Of a stretch of DNA of 64,000 nt, positions 16,704-25,047 are shown one piece after another; position 1 is the stretch's first letter; every line of letters begins with the position of its first letter. The notes below the pieces were generated by a model. The model was not told where the DNA came from. It was given only the letters and a program-made list of their open reading frames with translations, and did not search any database. Position numbers and translations under genes: made by a program. Source of the DNA: Bradyrhizobium sp. 200 (GTDB lineage: Bacteria; Pseudomonadota; Alphaproteobacteria; Rhizobiales; Xanthobacteraceae); assembly GCF_023100945.1 (NCBI RefSeq), contig NZ_CP064689.1, positions 4,012,001 through 4,076,000 on the forward strand, given 5' to 3'.

Positions 16704-17108
16704 ATGAAACGCTTTCTGATCTTCGCCGCCGTCGCGCCGCCGCTCGGCTTCATCGTCGCATTCTGGGTGATGCTGCAGATTGCCAACTGGTTTGCGGGCG
16801 GCCCGACCACGTTCGATGTCGCCCAAATCATGATGCTGCCGACGATATATCTGGTCGGGGTGATCCCGGCGCTATTGGCTGGGTGGTTCGACCATGCGCT
16901 GGCAAAGCGTAACGTCTCGTACCGCATCGCGCTCACGGCGCTGTTCGGCTACGCGATCAGCTACCTGCCGCTCGCGGCAGCGTTCTGGATCGGCTTCGGC
17001 CACGGGCCGTATGTCCTGCTGCTCGGCCTCATCGGCGCCGTGCCGTCGGCGGTATGCTCGTGGCTGGCGACGGAGCGGCAAGCATCCGACCTTGTTCCGT
17101 CACCATGA
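16704..17108 (+). CDS. Four-helix membrane protein, hypothetical
   Basis: 134 residues from MKRFLIFAAVAPPLGFIVAF. Four hydrophobic segments (about 4-26, 44-66, 78-100, 104-122) form an integral membrane protein with no conserved catalytic residues. The longer frame upstream lacks coding character. Possibly in DUF5413, a family I associate with Bradyrhizobium, but this is from memory. Its stop overlaps the stop of the opposite-strand gene by 9 bases. Confidence 0.7.
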   Translation: MKRFLIFAAVAPPLGFIVAFWVMLQIANWFAGGPTTFDVAQIMMLPTIYLVGVIPALLAGWFDHALAKRNVSYRIALTALFGYAISYLPLAAAFWIGFGHGPYVLLLGLIGAVPSAVCSWLATERQASDLVPSP

Positions 17109-17345
17109 CAGGATTCGCGGCGGCGGCCGGGAGTAGTTCGGAGGCGGTTGCTGGACCGGTTCGGATTGTTGTTCGGCCGCCATCTGCAGCCGCGCCCGCA
17201 GGTCGGCGCTGCACTGCTTCATCTGGTTGCGCAGCTCGCGCCGGCTGAAGGTGGTGAGGGAGGAATCGCCGAGCTGCTGCCAGGCGGCGCGCAGCCATTG
17301 CTGCAGGGCGCGGATATCGGAATCGAGGACCTCAGGCTGGTTCAT
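17100..17345 (-). CDS. Small hypothetical protein, amphipathic helix rich
   Basis: 81 residues, no signal or membrane segment. MNQPEVLDSDIRALQQWLRA AWQQLGDSSLTTFSRRELRN is rich in Gln and Trp and predicted helical; the tail is Pro-rich (PPPNYSRPPPRILSW). The gene converges on and slightly overlaps the membrane-protein gene. Function unknown. Confidence 0.6.
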   Translation of the reverse strand: MNQPEVLDSDIRALQQWLRAAWQQLGDSSLTTFSRRELRNQMKQCSADLRARLQMAAEQQSEPVQQPPPNYSRPPPRILSW

Positions 17346-17558
17346 GCCGCCGGAATCTCAAGACGTGATCGCGCCGTGATTAGGTCTGATTCTCTTGCCG
17401 ACGCCTACTCCACAGCAGGACGAACGGCAGGAAAACCGACGGCTTTGGAAGGAAGGCTTGGAAAGACGATCTGGAGGGACGGCTTGGAGGACGACCTGGA
17501 AGCAAGGGAACGCGCGCCCCACATGATCGTTGGATGGGTGCCTCCTGGAGAGATCTCG

Positions 17559-17960
17559 ATGTCCCGCAATCCGGCGCTTGTTCTCTTCGTGGCGCTCGCC
17601 CTGATCGCCCCCACCAAGGCCTTCGCACAATTGACGCCGCCGGCCGGCTCGGCCGGCGCGGGCAACTCGTCGATATCGGGCGTGCCGTTCGGCCCGGCCA
17701 ATCCCAGGTCGCTCTCCGATCCCAGCGGCATCGGCAATGCCGGGAATATCCCGCCGCTCCGCCCCAACCCTCCACCGCCGGCCGTCACCTACGGCAGGGT
17801 CGATTCCCCGGCGACGCGCGCACGCCTGGTGACGCCGCCTTATGCGGGCGCTTCGCAGCGGATCGTCAGCCCGCGTCAGGGTTACCCGCGCAAGCCGCCG
17901 GTTCGGCGGCGGGGGCCGGCGGAGGTGAGTAGCTTCAAGGGGATCTGCCGAGGGTGCTAG
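17559..17960 (+). CDS. Small secreted proline-rich protein
   Basis: 133 residues. Start MSRNPALVLFVALALIAPTK follows a ggagag ribosome site 7 bases before and forms a signal peptide cut near AFAQ. The mature chain is disordered and rich in Pro, Gly, Ser (PAGSAGAGNSSISGVPFGPA; LRPNPPPPAVTYGR), ending in a CRGC pair. No domain recognised. The upstream in-frame extension crosses low-quality sequence and is not preferred. Confidence 0.6.
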   Translation: MSRNPALVLFVALALIAPTKAFAQLTPPAGSAGAGNSSISGVPFGPANPRSLSDPSGIGNAGNIPPLRPNPPPPAVTYGRVDSPATRARLVTPPYAGASQRIVSPRQGYPRKPPVRRRGPAEVSSFKGICRGC

Positions 17961-18150
17961 CGGTCAAATTGGAATCGATCCGTCCAGGAACGACCCTGCA
18001 AGAAGACGGACGTTTCGATGCCCGGCCTTCGCGGGGAACAATTTTCTCCTGCCGGACTTATGCAACGTTAGCTCAGCGGTCATGCGTACAGGTCCTGCAT
18101 GCGCTGATGCCGGGTATCGTGTGACGCAAAAATTTGCCCTTGGGGCAGGG

Positions 18151-19995
18151 ATGGCGGGAATGAACATCCAGCAGCGGACGGCCAAAACTCTCTCCCCGCC
18201 AGGCCGGTCCGCCACCCCCGATGTCGCTCCAGCGCCTCGCGAAGAATGGCTGCGGGCGCGCGAAGACAGGCTCGCCGTCACCTACGAACATGTCGGCGTG
18301 GGCATCGTCGAGGTCGACCAGGCGGGGCGGATGCTGCGCGTCAACCAGAAGGTCTGCGAACTGATGGGACACGAAGCGGCCGACCTGCTCGGCCGCTCGA
18401 TCTTTGACGAGACCTTGCCGCAGGACGTCGCGCAGGATCTCGGGCAGTTCACGCGACAGGTCGCGGGCGAAATCGATCGCTACACCATTGAAAAGCGTCT
18501 CGCCCGCAAGGACGGTTCGTACTTCTGGGCGGAGGTTACGTCCTCGAGCGTTCGCGATGCGTCGGGAAATTTCCTGTACGCGGTGCGCGTTCAGCATGAC
18601 ATCAGCTCCCGCAAGGAGGCCGAACAAGCGCGATGCGCCGCCGAAGAGCGGGCGCAGCAGCTCGTGTCCATCGTGGAATCCTCCGATGATGCGATCATCA
18701 GCAAGGATCTGGACGGGATCATCCGGACCTGGAATCCGGGCGCCGAGCGACTGTTCGGCCATACCGCCGGCGAGGCCATCGGCAAGCCCGTGACAATTCT
18801 TTTTCCGCCGGGACGCGAAGACGAGGAGCCCGGGATCCTTGCGCGCATACGGCGCGGCGAGCGCATCGACCATTATGAAACCGTTCGCCGGCGGAAGGAC
18901 GGCAGCTTGTTGGACATTTCGCTGACCGTCTCGCCCGTGCGCAACGGCGAGGGGCGCATCGTCGGCGCATCGAAGATCGCCCGCGACATCACCGATCGCA
19001 AGGAAGCCGAGCGCAAGCTCCGGGAGAGCGAGCAGCGTCTCACGGAATTGTTCGCGGCGATTCCGGCCGCGATTTACACGACCGACGCGCAGGGGAAAAT
19101 TACGTATTTCAACCAGGCGGCGGTCGAATTCTCTGGCCGGACGCCGGCGCTCGGCAGCGACGAATGGTGTGTCACGTGGAAACTGTTCAATCCGGACGGC
19201 ACGCTGCTTCCGCACGACCAGTGCCCGATGGCGATTGCGCTGAAAGAAGGCCGCGCCGTCCGCGGAGCCGAAGCGATCGCGGAGCGGCCGGACGGGACGC
19301 GGGTGCCCTTCATTCCGTTCCCGACGCCGCTGCGGGACTCTTCCGGCAGGATCACCGGCGCCATCAACATGCTGGTGGATATCAGCGAGCGGCGGCAGGC
19401 GGAAACCCAGCAGCGGCTTCTGCTCGATGAACTCAATCATCGTACCAAGAACAATATGCAGATGCTGCAGTCGCTGCTGTTCTCCGCCGCAAGGACAGCT
19501 CACAGCGAGGAGGCGCGGAAGGTCCTCAACGAAGCCAGCGCGCGGATCGCGGCGATGGCGGCGGCGCAGCGCGTGCTGTACGGCCGAAGTGACGCAACCC
19601 GCTTTGCGGCGGAAGAGTTTTTGCCGGTGGTCTGCCAGACCATCCGGCAATTGCTGCCGGAGGCGCGAATTGAATGCGGCGCTGCGCACGGCGTGCTTTC
19701 CAACGACGTGGCGATGCCGCTCGCGCTGATATTGAACGAGCTTCTGACAAACGCCGTGAAGCACGGCATCAAGGATCATGCGAGTCAGGGCGTCCGGGTG
19801 AGCCTGACCGATCAGGGCGGACGGCTGGCGCTCTGCGTCGAGGACGACGGGGAGGGGTTTGACCTGGAACAGGTGCGCAAGACCGCGTCCGGACTGCAGC
19901 TCGTACTCGGCCTCGCGCGCCAACTGCGCGGAACGCTTTGCGTCACGCAAAATCCCTCGCGGGCGAGCCTCGATTTTCCCGCCGTGAAAATCTAG
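18151..19995 (+). CDS. Multi-PAS sensor histidine kinase (HisKA_2/HWE-like)
   Basis: About 614 residues from MAGMNIQQ (starts at 18082 or 18160 are possible). Three PAS units: residues about 40-160 (VGIVEVDQAGRMLRVNQKVC), 165-280 (DDAIISKDLDGIIRTWNPGA, a classic PAS start) and 290-415 (AAIYTTDAQGKITYFNQAAV), each closed by a D-I-[ST]-R/K-E-A-E PAC end. The phospho-acceptor His430 is in LDELNHRTKNNMQMLQSLL, the HisKA_2 signature. ATPase boxes: N-box LNELLTNAVKHG and G1 VEDDGEGF; the G2 box reads SGLQLVLGLARQL. No membrane segment, so a soluble sensor. Followed 12 bases later by a receiver protein, its probable partner. Confidence 0.92.
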   Translation: MAGMNIQQRTAKTLSPPGRSATPDVAPAPREEWLRAREDRLAVTYEHVGVGIVEVDQAGRMLRVNQKVCELMGHEAADLLGRSIFDETLPQDVAQDLGQFTRQVAGEIDRYTIEKRLARKDGSYFWAEVTSSSVRDASGNFLYAVRVQHDISSRKEAEQARCAAEERAQQLVSIVESSDDAIISKDLDGIIRTWNPGAERLFGHTAGEAIGKPVTILFPPGREDEEPGILARIRRGERIDHYETVRRRKDGSLLDISLTVSPVRNGEGRIVGASKIARDITDRKEAERKLRESEQRLTELFAAIPAAIYTTDAQGKITYFNQAAVEFSGRTPALGSDEWCVTWKLFNPDGTLLPHDQCPMAIALKEGRAVRGAEAIAERPDGTRVPFIPFPTPLRDSSGRITGAINMLVDISERRQAETQQRLLLDELNHRTKNNMQMLQSLLFSAARTAHSEEARKVLNEASARIAAMAAAQRVLYGRSDATRFAAEEFLPVVCQTIRQLLPEARIECGAAHGVLSNDVAMPLALILNELLTNAVKHGIKDHASQGVRVSLTDQGGRLALCVEDDGEGFDLEQVRKTASGLQLVLGLARQLRGTLCVTQNPSRASLDFPAVKI

Positions 19996-20007
19996 AGCGG
20001 CGGATCG

Positions 20008-20493
20008 ATGACGCCTGAGCAGCGCGCGGGGTATTTTGCGTTGCCGTCCGAGCCGGACCGTGACCCGCCGCCGCTTGCCGAAGAGGCCCGACGGATGGAG
20101 ATGGAAGGCAAGCAGGGCCCGCCGCGCGTTCTCGTCGTCGAGGATGATTTTCTGATCGCCATGCAAACCGAAGTCGCGCTGACGGCAGCCGGCTTTGAGG
20201 TTGTCGGCCCGGCCACGACCGCCGAGGAAGCCGTCGCGCTGGCCCGCGAGACGCAACCGACGCTCGCCGTGATGGACATTCGTCTCGCCAGCAGCCGCGA
20301 CGGCATCGATGCCGCACGGCAACTGTATCAGGACTTCGCCATTCGCTGCATCTTTGCGACAGCGCATGACGATGCGCATACACGCGGGCGCGCCGAGCCC
20401 TACGCCCCGCTCGGATGGCTGCCGAAGCCGTACACGATGGCTTCCCTCGTCGCGGTGGTTGCCGACGCTTTTGCGCTATTGCGTCGGCCGTAG
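20008..20493 (+). CDS. Single-domain response regulator
   Basis: 161 residues. An N-terminal 38-residue extension precedes a receiver domain: RVLVVEDDFLIAMQTEVALT, phospho-acceptor Asp90 in AVMDIRLA, Thr in IFATAHDD, and the conserved Lys in WLPKPYT. No output domain, so it works by protein contact or phosphotransfer. It starts 12 bases after the PAS kinase stop, probably cotranscribed. The kinase-receiver pair looks like a HisKA_2 system with a stand-alone receiver; the downstream target is not in this window. Confidence 0.92.
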   Translation: MTPEQRAGYFALPSEPDRDPPPLAEEARRMEMEGKQGPPRVLVVEDDFLIAMQTEVALTAAGFEVVGPATTAEEAVALARETQPTLAVMDIRLASSRDGIDAARQLYQDFAIRCIFATAHDDAHTRGRAEPYAPLGWLPKPYTMASLVAVVADAFALLRRP

Positions 20494-20723
20494 GCCCGGA
20501 AAGCGGCGCATCTGGCGGACCATTTCCGACCACAAAGAGAACTTGCGCGTTAAAGAGGCTTGCGCGTTTAATTCAGTTAATATTAGTATTTAATGGAGCC
20601 AATAATTTAAGTCCAGGGAACCGGGGTCAATCGGTATAATAACGGTTAAATCGAACGAGCCGGGGAACCTTCCGCTTTTTCCCGGTTCTTCCTGCCGTAC
20701 CTGATTTGGCAGAGGACGGATGA

Positions 20724-20936
20724 ATGGGACGACGCTGGACAGAGCAGGACATCGACGAGCTGAGACGGCTGGCTCAACGATATTCCGCGCCAAGGATCGC
20801 CGAACTGACCGACCGCACCGTGGGCGGGGTCGTGTTCAAGGCTTACCAACTGAAGCTGCCACTGCGACCGAGCCGCCACGAAAACGAGCCGGGCGCTGGC
20901 ACCGATCCCGAAGCGGCCGGGGCCGCTGCGGAATAG
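20724..20936 (+). CDS. Small GcrA/Myb-like helix-turn-helix protein
   Basis: 70 residues. MGRRWTEQDIDELRRLAQRY SAPRIAELTDRTVGGVVFKA YQLKL has the spacing of the GcrA N-terminal SANT-like helix-turn-helix (W-T-x2-D-x2-L ... I-A-x-x ... G-V-x-x-K-x-L). The C-terminal tail is disordered. GcrA itself is longer and has a sigma-binding C-domain, absent here. It could be a small DNA-binding regulator. It stands alone after a 230-bp AT-rich spacer. Confidence 0.65.
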   Translation: MGRRWTEQDIDELRRLAQRYSAPRIAELTDRTVGGVVFKAYQLKLPLRPSRHENEPGAGTDPEAAGAAAE

Positions 20937-20960
20937 TTTCGCCGGCTATCCAACAAACAA

Positions 20961-20985
20961 AAAAGACCGCCCGAAGGCGGCCTTC
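20961..20985 (-). terminator. Terminator of the PEP-CTERM-like gene at 21011
   Basis: On the minus strand a stem GGCCGCC-TTCG-GGCGGTC (one mismatch) is followed by TTTTTTG, 25-50 bases after the stop of the gene at 21011. The same GACCGCCCGAAGGCGG core occurs after the paralogue at 23233. Confidence 0.85.
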
Positions 20986-21010
20986 CTGATCCGGGATTAG
21001 TGCTTCATTG

Positions 21011-21700
21011 CTACGTTGCCGCCACCCGCCGACGTCGCCAGGCAATCAATCCACCGAGCGCCATCACAAGACCGGGTAGGCCGGCGCCGACGATTGGCCC
21101 AGGGACAGGGCTTGCGATTGTCGCCGAGAAGGTCGCGTCCCTGAAATTCACTGAAGTCCAGGTAGGACCGTCGGCACGGACATTGGCCCACGCCATATTG
21201 CCAAGATTGGAGATGGAGTTGGAGTTGCAGCCGGCAAAAGGCAGACAATCTCCAACGGTCGCTAAGCCGCTGTTGTTTGCAATTCCGTAAGTGCTCAGAA
21301 ACGCCACATAGGTCAGGCCTTGCGTAACGTTTACCCCCGTGGGCGAGAAGTCGAAAAGACCGGCTCCATTTTGTCCGGGTCCAATTCCAGATATCACCGG
21401 GCTCTGCCAGAGCAGTGTGCTCGGCTTGGAGCCATCCCACGCGTACACTGCCCCATATAACGAAGTGATGGTCGAGCTATTCAGGGTAAACTGAAAGTCC
21501 GTAAGCACCCCGGTGATAGAAGCGGTGAACGTCTGTCCCACGAACTGCGTCTGCTGCCCACCTTGCAAGGCGCCGGAAAGATACAAAAAACTGTCGGTGT
21601 TTGTTGGATTGCTGATAACATCAGCCGATGCGGGAGATGCACTTAGCGCCGCTACGCAGGCTATCGCGGCCACCGCCGCCGCTCTCTTGATACTTTTCAT
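21011..21700 (-). CDS. Secreted protein with exosortase-type C-terminal tail (1)
   Basis: 229 residues. Signal peptide MKSIKRAAAVAAIACVAALS ending near ASAD. The mature part is beta-sheet-like (FVGQTFTASITGVLTDFQFT; SYGIANNSGLATVGDCLPFA). The tail VPGPIVGAGLPGLVMALGGL IAWRRRRVAAT has the three-part shape of PEP-CTERM sorting signals: Pro motif, hydrophobic helix, Arg cluster. It suggests export and membrane capture or cleavage by an exosortase or archaeosortase-like enzyme, none of which is visible here. A near-identical tail and downstream terminator occur in the gene at 23233. Confidence 0.8.
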   Translation of the reverse strand: MKSIKRAAAVAAIACVAALSASPASADVISNPTNTDSFLYLSGALQGGQQTQFVGQTFTASITGVLTDFQFTLNSSTITSLYGAVYAWDGSKPSTLLWQSPVISGIGPGQNGAGLFDFSPTGVNVTQGLTYVAFLSTYGIANNSGLATVGDCLPFAGCNSNSISNLGNMAWANVRADGPTWTSVNFRDATFSATIASPVPGPIVGAGLPGLVMALGGLIAWRRRRVAAT

Positions 21701-22128
21701 TACAACTCCTGGATAAGCTTAGCCTCGTTTCAATCGAGGCTTTCCCAGCCGCAATTGCTCAGCGACATTTCATTGTCGTTTACCGTTGTGAAGTCGCCGT
21801 GACGGCTGCGTGACGGCTAACGCCGTCGGTTGTGAGGCCGCGAGGGCAAAGGAGCATTCTTGATTTTCCGCATCTCTGCCACCGCCCCCCCGCAGCGACC
21901 CAGGTTCTGCATCTGCCGGCGCAATCACGCGCGTGGTGGAGCAGGGCATGCCAGCGAGGTCAGAAAAGTCGCCTGTCAGACGAGAAGGCGTCGCGAATGA
22001 TCGTAGCTTGGTGGCGATTGACACACTGCCTTTGATTAGATGGCCCGCCGTTTCACGCCGGCGGGCCTATCTTTCGCCGGATTTCTGTCACCATCCTATC
22101 GAGTTCTCGAATCCGGGGAGAAAACGAC
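21701..22128. other. Intergenic with shared 51-bp sequence and hairpin
   Basis: No convincing gene; an 84-codon minus-strand frame (21770-22024) lacks family features. At 21890-21940 a 51-bp stretch matches 27722-27772 at 45 of 51 positions. A hairpin (stem 22042-22050 with 22059-22067, 9 bp) followed by tatctttc lies 62 bp upstream of the cold-shock gene. Confidence 0.5.
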
Positions 22129-22332
22129 GTGGCGATAGGTACAGTGAAGTGGTTCAACGCGACAAAGGGTTATGGATTTATTCAGCCCGACACTGGCGGC
22201 AAAGACGTGTTCGTTCATATCTCGGCCGTCGAGAGAGCAGGTCTGAGCAGTCTGAATGAAGGTGCGAAGGTGAGCTACGAAGTCGTGGCCAACCGCGGGA
22301 AAGAAGCCGCCGAAAATCTCAGGGTAGGTTGA
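22129..22332 (+). CDS. Cold-shock domain protein (CspA family)
   Basis: 67 residues; start GTG after GGGGAGAAAACGAC. A single cold-shock domain with RNP1 KGYGFIQPD and RNP2 DVFVHISAV. Such proteins bind single-stranded RNA/DNA and melt RNA structure. A hairpin in the leader region (22042-22067) and an AT-rich upstream stretch are consistent with post-transcriptional control, but this is only an inference. No neighbour in the same orientation. Confidence 0.93.
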   Translation: MAIGTVKWFNATKGYGFIQPDTGGKDVFVHISAVERAGLSSLNEGAKVSYEVVANRGKEAAENLRVG

Positions 22333-22659
22333 TCGTCGTACGTCCGTGCCAGCACCAGGCATGGGCGGTCCGGCGAAAATCTTGTTCGTCTGATCTGTCG
22401 GGTTCTTTACAGACACCGGCTGGGATCGGGTTTTAGCTTGGGCATATGCTGGCACGACATGCCCGGCATAGAAAAAGGACGGCCTCAACCTGGGATCCAG
22501 CCCCCTCAAGCTGAGGCCGGTTCTGTTTGAATCCGTGTTCTTACGGATACTCAAGCCTGTGGAAAACTGTAGGGTTGCTGTTGCCGGGGCTGCTTTTCAT
22601 TCCGAACAAATTTAACCGGCCAAGGGTCGCGTCAATGCGGCCCTTTTGGATTCCAGGCG
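22333..22659. other. Intergenic with hairpin
   Basis: No gene seen. A hairpin CGGCCTCA (22480-22487) / TGAGGCCG (22512-22519) is followed by gttctgttt and may end the cold-shock transcript, although it is 150 bases after its stop. Confidence 0.4.
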
Positions 22660-22734
22660 CTATGATGCGACGGCCATCGCCAGTATCAAGATCACAACCA
22701 TAGCGTAAGCGATCCGGCGCCCGATGCGGTTCAT
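22660..22734 (-). CDS. Single-helix membrane peptide, 24 aa (candidate)
   Basis: MNRIGRRIAYAMVVILILAM then AVAS: a basic start followed by one hydrophobic helix. The frame ends cleanly at TAG. No clear ribosome site, so the call rests on composition and on the presence of several similar tiny membrane peptides in this region. It could be chance. Confidence 0.4.
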   Translation of the reverse strand: MNRIGRRIAYAMVVILILAMAVAS

Positions 22735-22761
22735 CGGACAATCACCGGATACTCAAAAAGC

Positions 22762-22938
22762 TTACCTGACTGAATTGGTGTTGCTGATTACGCCCAACAT
22801 CGGTTTCCGCTTATTCCATTGATGTTGCGCACCCTGATCCTCGGCAATTGCGATGCTGAGCAGGCCCACGATGACTACAAAAAAGCTGACTGCGGCCAAG
22901 CACGCGAGCACACGTTCTTTGACACCCATATCGTTCAT
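22762..22938 (-). CDS. Small single-pass membrane protein, 58 aa
   Basis: MNDMGVKERVLACLAAVSFF VVIVGLLSIAIAEDQGA...: a short cytoplasmic lead, one hydrophobic helix (about 10-32), and a polar tail. M4 is an alternative start. Neighbour of the 24-residue peptide. Function unknown. Confidence 0.5.
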   Translation of the reverse strand: MNDMGVKERVLACLAAVSFFVVIVGLLSIAIAEDQGAQHQWNKRKPMLGVISNTNSVR

Positions 22939-23023
22939 CGGAGAAAAGGTCCTGCTGGCCGCCGCGATCTGCAAAGGCATCCGCCTGCTGCAACCACTGC
23001 GCAACTAACACCGCCTGTTAAGC

Positions 23024-23104
23024 TTAATAGGCCCATCCGAAACTGAAAGCCGAACTCACAAAGACGCGCCCGCAATGCGGGCAATGCGCCGGCGCTCCTG
23101 TCAT
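23024..23104 (-). CDS. Candidate 26-aa zinc-knuckle peptide
   Basis: MTGAPAHCPHCGRVFVSSAF SFGWAY, preceded by GGGGGGAAAACG. The CPHCG knuckle at the N-terminus resembles the first half of small zinc-ribbon proteins, with the second half missing. May be a truncated relic. Confidence 0.35.
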   Translation of the reverse strand: MTGAPAHCPHCGRVFVSSAFSFGWAY

Positions 23105-23185
23105 CGTTTTCCCCCCGCAGCAGTGAGCTATGGGAAGGCATTCCACCTTCCCGCGGCGGTTGAGTCAACGCGATGTACACAGCAA

Positions 23186-23207
23186 AAGACCGCCCGAAGG
23201 CGGTCTC
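23186..23207 (-). terminator. Terminator of the PEP-CTERM-like gene at 23233
   Basis: Perfect 7-bp stem GACCGCC-CGAA-GGCGGTC (23188-23194 with 23199-23205); on the minus strand TTTTGCTG follows. Same element as at 20961-20985. Confidence 0.85.
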
Positions 23208-23232
23208 TCCGATCCGATTAGCGCGCCAAAAC

Positions 23233-23775
23233 CTACGCCGCTGCCATCCGTCGGCGCCGCCAAGCAATCAGTCCGCCCAACGCCATCACAAGACCTGGAA
23301 GCCCTGCGCCGACAATGGGGCCGGGGACAGGTGCGGCCTGCACTGTCGTTGTCGTGAACAATCCCCCATAGCCGGCGAGACCGCCGCCCAGAAAGCCGCC
23401 GTTTCGTCCGGTGACATCTCCTGTGATGACCAATTGGTAGCCGCCGGCGATCAAGTTTCCAAAGCTGAAAGAACCGGGTGATGCATCTACGATCGTAGAT
23501 GGCAGGGATCCACCAGAGAGGCTAACGGAGGTGAGATCGATGTCGCGGGCCCACGACAAATCTAGTTCCCATGAGAGGCCGGCGGCCGAGCCCGGACCAT
23601 TTAGCGTGAAAGTGAAACAGTCGCTGAAATGCTGGACCGAGCCAAAGCTGTTGCCAAATACGCCAAAGCCGGGTGTCGAGATCATGCCAATATTCGAAGT
23701 GCTCGTGCATGTTGCAGCGCTGGCAGGGGCGATGATCGTTAGCGTCGCTGCGATGGCGAGCAAAAAGCGCTTCAT
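23233..23775 (-). CDS. Secreted protein with exosortase-type C-terminal tail (2)
   Basis: About 180 residues from MKRFLLAIAATLTIIAPASA, a signal peptide; the longer frame upstream has no such feature. The mature part is beta-rich (HFSDCFTFTLNGPGSAAGLS; ISTPGFGVFGNSFGS) with two likely disulfide Cys. The tail VQAAPVPGPIVGAGLPGLVM ALGGLIAWRRRRMAAA is almost the same as in the gene at 21011, while the bodies differ. This looks like domain-level recombination or a conserved sorting module. Role unknown; surface or exopolymer association is inferred from the tail. Confidence 0.8.
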   Translation of the reverse strand: MKRFLLAIAATLTIIAPASAATCTSTSNIGMISTPGFGVFGNSFGSVQHFSDCFTFTLNGPGSAAGLSWELDLSWARDIDLTSVSLSGGSLPSTIVDASPGSFSFGNLIAGGYQLVITGDVTGRNGGFLGGGLAGYGGLFTTTTVQAAPVPGPIVGAGLPGLVMALGGLIAWRRRRMAAA

Positions 23776-23974
23776 GGGAAATTCCTGGTTGCAACAGAGC
23801 GGTAAGAATTGCCCATGTGGTAGCAGTAAGTAACCGCTAGGCATGTGACACGACTGCAACATTCCCGCCTTTCTGCCAACGGCCGGAGCTGGCGTGAACA
23901 GGCTAATCGGGGGAACACGGTTCTCCAATTGGAGTTATCCGGGCAAGCAACGCGTTCCTGAGGGGACCGACTTC

Positions 23975-24218
23975 ATGCAGGATTATCGGCTTTGGAGCTT
24001 GGGCCAGACGGTCACATCACCAGCCGGTTCGATTTCCGGGCCCGGGATGATGAGGCGGCCAAGGAGCAAGCCCGACAGGTGGCATCCGGCCAAGACCTGG
24101 AGCCAAGACCTGGAGCCAAGACCTGGAGCTATGGCGTCACGATCGAAAGATTGCCGAGTGGCGCGGGCAAAGGCCGACCTGGCTCAAGATCAAGCGGATG
24201 ATTCACGCGCCAAATTGA
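23975..24218 (+). pseudogene. Frameshifted small protein (LGPDGHI / DDEAA family)
   Basis: Three frames together spell one short Bradyrhizobium-type protein: MQDYRLWSLG, then PDGHITSRFDFRARDDEAAK EQARQVASGQDLE, then LWRHDRKIAEWRG. The first shift fits loss of one C near 24004 (GGC for GGCCC). The second is a 13-bp unit CCAAGACCTGGAG present three times in tandem, which adds 26 bases; with one copy the frame would run straight through Q-D-L-E-L-W-R. Family size is about 60-70 residues from memory. Probably inactive. Confidence 0.6.
24090..24128. repeat. Tandem 13-bp repeat, three copies
   Basis: CCAAGACCTGGAG occurs three times without a break (24090-24102, 24103-24115, 24116-24128) inside the pseudogene. 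The unit length is not a multiple of three, so the expansion breaks the frame. Confidence 0.9.
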
Positions 24219-24254
24219 TCGTGTGATCTTCTACTGGCGCTTCACGAGCGTCAG

Positions 24255-24446
24255 CTAATGATGCAACAGGTCCCGGAAGGCGTGCCAGTCGCCCCTGACC
24301 GTCTCAAAGCCCTTGAGTCTCTCACGCTCCGCAGGCGAAAGACTCGCAATAAATGCCGCCCGCTGACGCCGATCGTGGACGAAATGCGCTGTGAGCCCGA
24401 TCGCAAGGCAAGCAGCAAAACCGATGAAAAAACCTGTCCAGAACAT
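24255..24446 (-). CDS. Small single-pass membrane protein, 63 aa
   Basis: MFWTGFFIGFAACLAIGLTA then HFVHDRRQRAAFIASLSPAE RERLKGFETVRGDWHAFRDLLHH: one N-terminal helix and a basic helical cytoplasmic tail. Not recognised as a known family. Confidence 0.6.
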   Translation of the reverse strand: MFWTGFFIGFAACLAIGLTAHFVHDRRQRAAFIASLSPAERERLKGFETVRGDWHAFRDLLHH

Positions 24447-25047
24447 ACGGTACTCCGTTCAGAGCCGTGGTTGGATTAGGATAATGGTGCACTGCGGTGG
24501 CGATATTGCGGCGCACTGCGAGGCATTTTGCAGTCACGACTTCGTGTTGCGCGTCGTGCGTCAGGCCGCCCAACGCAGACGCCGGTTCGCGCTGGCGGGC
24601 CACATCGCGCGCATCATTGCGATGAGTGGACGGCCCAAGCGGTAAATGCTGCGGCAACTACAACCGTAAGGCGAAGGATCACCCGGACGGTCCGATGTTT
24701 ACTTGTGCCATCGAGGCCAAGGCGCTCGCACTCATCTTTCGTGAAACAGTCCTCGTAGATGTGACGAGTCGATTGCGATGACGCTCAATTGCGCGTTGGA
24801 AATACAAGAGCACGAGGAAGGAAAAGAAGCCAACGGCGCATGTGCCCCCGACCAATACTTCCTTCGCGGCCGGGAATGAGCGGGAGAGGATGTAGAGAGC
24901 GGAGGGGCACACCGTGAAGCGCCGGCGACGATTGATGAGAAAGCGCAACCGGCAACGGCCTGCCGCTCATGCCAGACGGCTGAGGCGCTAACGTGGAATT
25001 AATCCCATCAGCCTATATTCTCAGACAGTTCTAGTTGGGTGCCGCGT
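24447..25047. other. Intergenic, 600 bp
   Basis: No gene with good support. One minus-strand frame (24679-24948) has a hydrophobic stretch LVGGTCAVGFFSFLVLLYFQ that could be a membrane segment, but its start is undefined. A 13-codon frame beginning GTG at 24993 precedes the terminator at 25048. Confidence 0.35.

Noticed and set aside
18073..20379. 768-residue frame on the minus strand
   Set aside because: Mirrors the PAS kinase and receiver genes; Arg-rich product without domains; typical shadow of a GC-rich coding strand.
22448..22465. TGGCAC sequence like a sigma-54 promoter
   Set aside because: The -12 element and spacing do not fit TTGC.
24090..24128. CRISPR-like tandem repeats
   Set aside because: No spacers; direct 13-bp copies only and inside a reading frame.
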